DNA from: Brevibacillus formosus
GTDB taxonomy: Bacteria; Bacillota; Bacilli; Brevibacillales; Brevibacillaceae
NCBI RefSeq assembly: GCF_003013405.1
Contig: NZ_PXZL01000001.1
Span: forward strand, 124,001-188,000
Length of the DNA stretch: 64,000 nucleotides
Direction: 5' to 3'
The notes under the pieces are model-generated. The model worked only from the letters and a program-made list of their open reading frames with translations. It did no database searches and was not told the DNA's origin. Positions 63,721 to 64,000 of the stretch are shown here, piece after piece; the stretch's first letter is position 1, and every line of letters begins with the position of its first letter. Both the position numbers and the translations under genes were made by a program.

Positions 63721-64000
63721 ATGATCGGGGGGATTCGCATGTTACCAACGAATGTTATCTGGAAACCAACGACAGGTGTCGGATATGAGCACTTGAGAAT
63801 ACGGGAGGGCTCGAATAGAATCCACGTAAATAGCATGGTGATCGGGAGGCTGGATGACGCAACCCTAACCAGAATTCAATATGAAATGGTCCTGGATTCA
63901 AATTGGGTCACGCGAGAGGTTTCACTGGCAATTATGGGCGAAGAGGGAGCTTTGCATCTTTCATCGGATGGCAAGGGAAATTGGACAAACGAGGTGGGTG
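63721..64000 (+). CDS. Putative glycolipid-binding protein, N-terminal part, cut by window edge
   Basis: An open frame runs from ATG 63721 to the end of the window without a stop. AAAAGGGG lies five bases upstream; a second in-frame ATG at 63739 also has a G-rich site. The translated start (NVIWKPTTGVGYEHLRIREG, then VIGRLDDATLTRIQYEMVLDSNW and VSLAIMGEEGALHLSSDGKGNW) resembles the putative glycolipid-binding (DUF1089) family, where a Trp and a GxEHLR segment open the domain. About 93 residues are visible. It is divergent from the amine oxidase gene. Confidence 0.72.
   Translation, partial: MIGGIRMLPTNVIWKPTTGVGYEHLRIREGSNRIHVNSMVIGRLDDATLTRIQYEMVLDSNWVTREVSLAIMGEEGALHLSSDGKGNWTNEVG

Overview
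The window comes from a Gram-positive bacterium of the Bacillota, most likely a Brevibacillus or close Paenibacillaceae relative. This is an inference from moderate GC content, strong AAGGAGG-type ribosome binding sites, frequent GTG/TTG starts and the style of the housekeeping genes; no rRNA or tRNA is present to confirm it.

Bases 1 to about 53,100 are the downstream part of one same-strand biosynthetic operon for a hybrid trans-acyltransferase polyketide/non-ribosomal peptide. No module carries an acyltransferase domain, so malonyl units must be loaded by a separate AT encoded outside the window. The reading order is: KS0-ACP (end of a protein cut by the left edge) > C-A-PCP > KS-KR-ACP > KS-DH-KR-psiACP-ACP > KS-DH-KR-ACP > KS-KR-ACP-KS0 | DH-ACP > KS-[psiACP insert]-DH-KR-psiMT-ACP > KS-DH(D to E)-KR-psiACP | cMT-ACP > KS0-oMT-ACP-ACP > KS-PCP | C-A(Ser)-NMT-PCP-terminal C-like. 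An asparagine-synthetase-type amidotransferase, a free-standing condensation-fold acyltransferase and a cytochrome P450 follow, and then a strong terminator.

If the line is collinear, it joins an upstream acyl chain to an unidentified amino acid. It then builds a hydroxyl, about four conjugated double bonds, an alpha-methyl/beta-methoxy unit and a beta-ketone, and caps the chain with N-methylserine. A beta-ketoacyl N-methylserine is the classic precursor of an N-methyl-5-hydroxymethyl tetramic acid. No thioesterase is visible. The last domain is a condensation fold without its catalytic histidines, which could be a release or P450-recruiting platform. I cannot tie the cluster to a named product.

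Bases 53,100 to 64,000 are ordinary chromosome: a small PLDc_N-type membrane protein (-), a TolB-like lipoprotein (+), a LysR regulator (-) divergent from hutG-gltS (formimidoylglutamase and Na+/glutamate symporter, +), an FAD oxidoreductase (+), a P-loop kinase-like protein (-), a DUF3238-like protein (+), a GNAT acetyltransferase (+), a flavin amine oxidase (-), and the start of a putative glycolipid-binding protein (+) cut by the right edge. No mobile elements, CRISPR arrays or RNA genes were seen.
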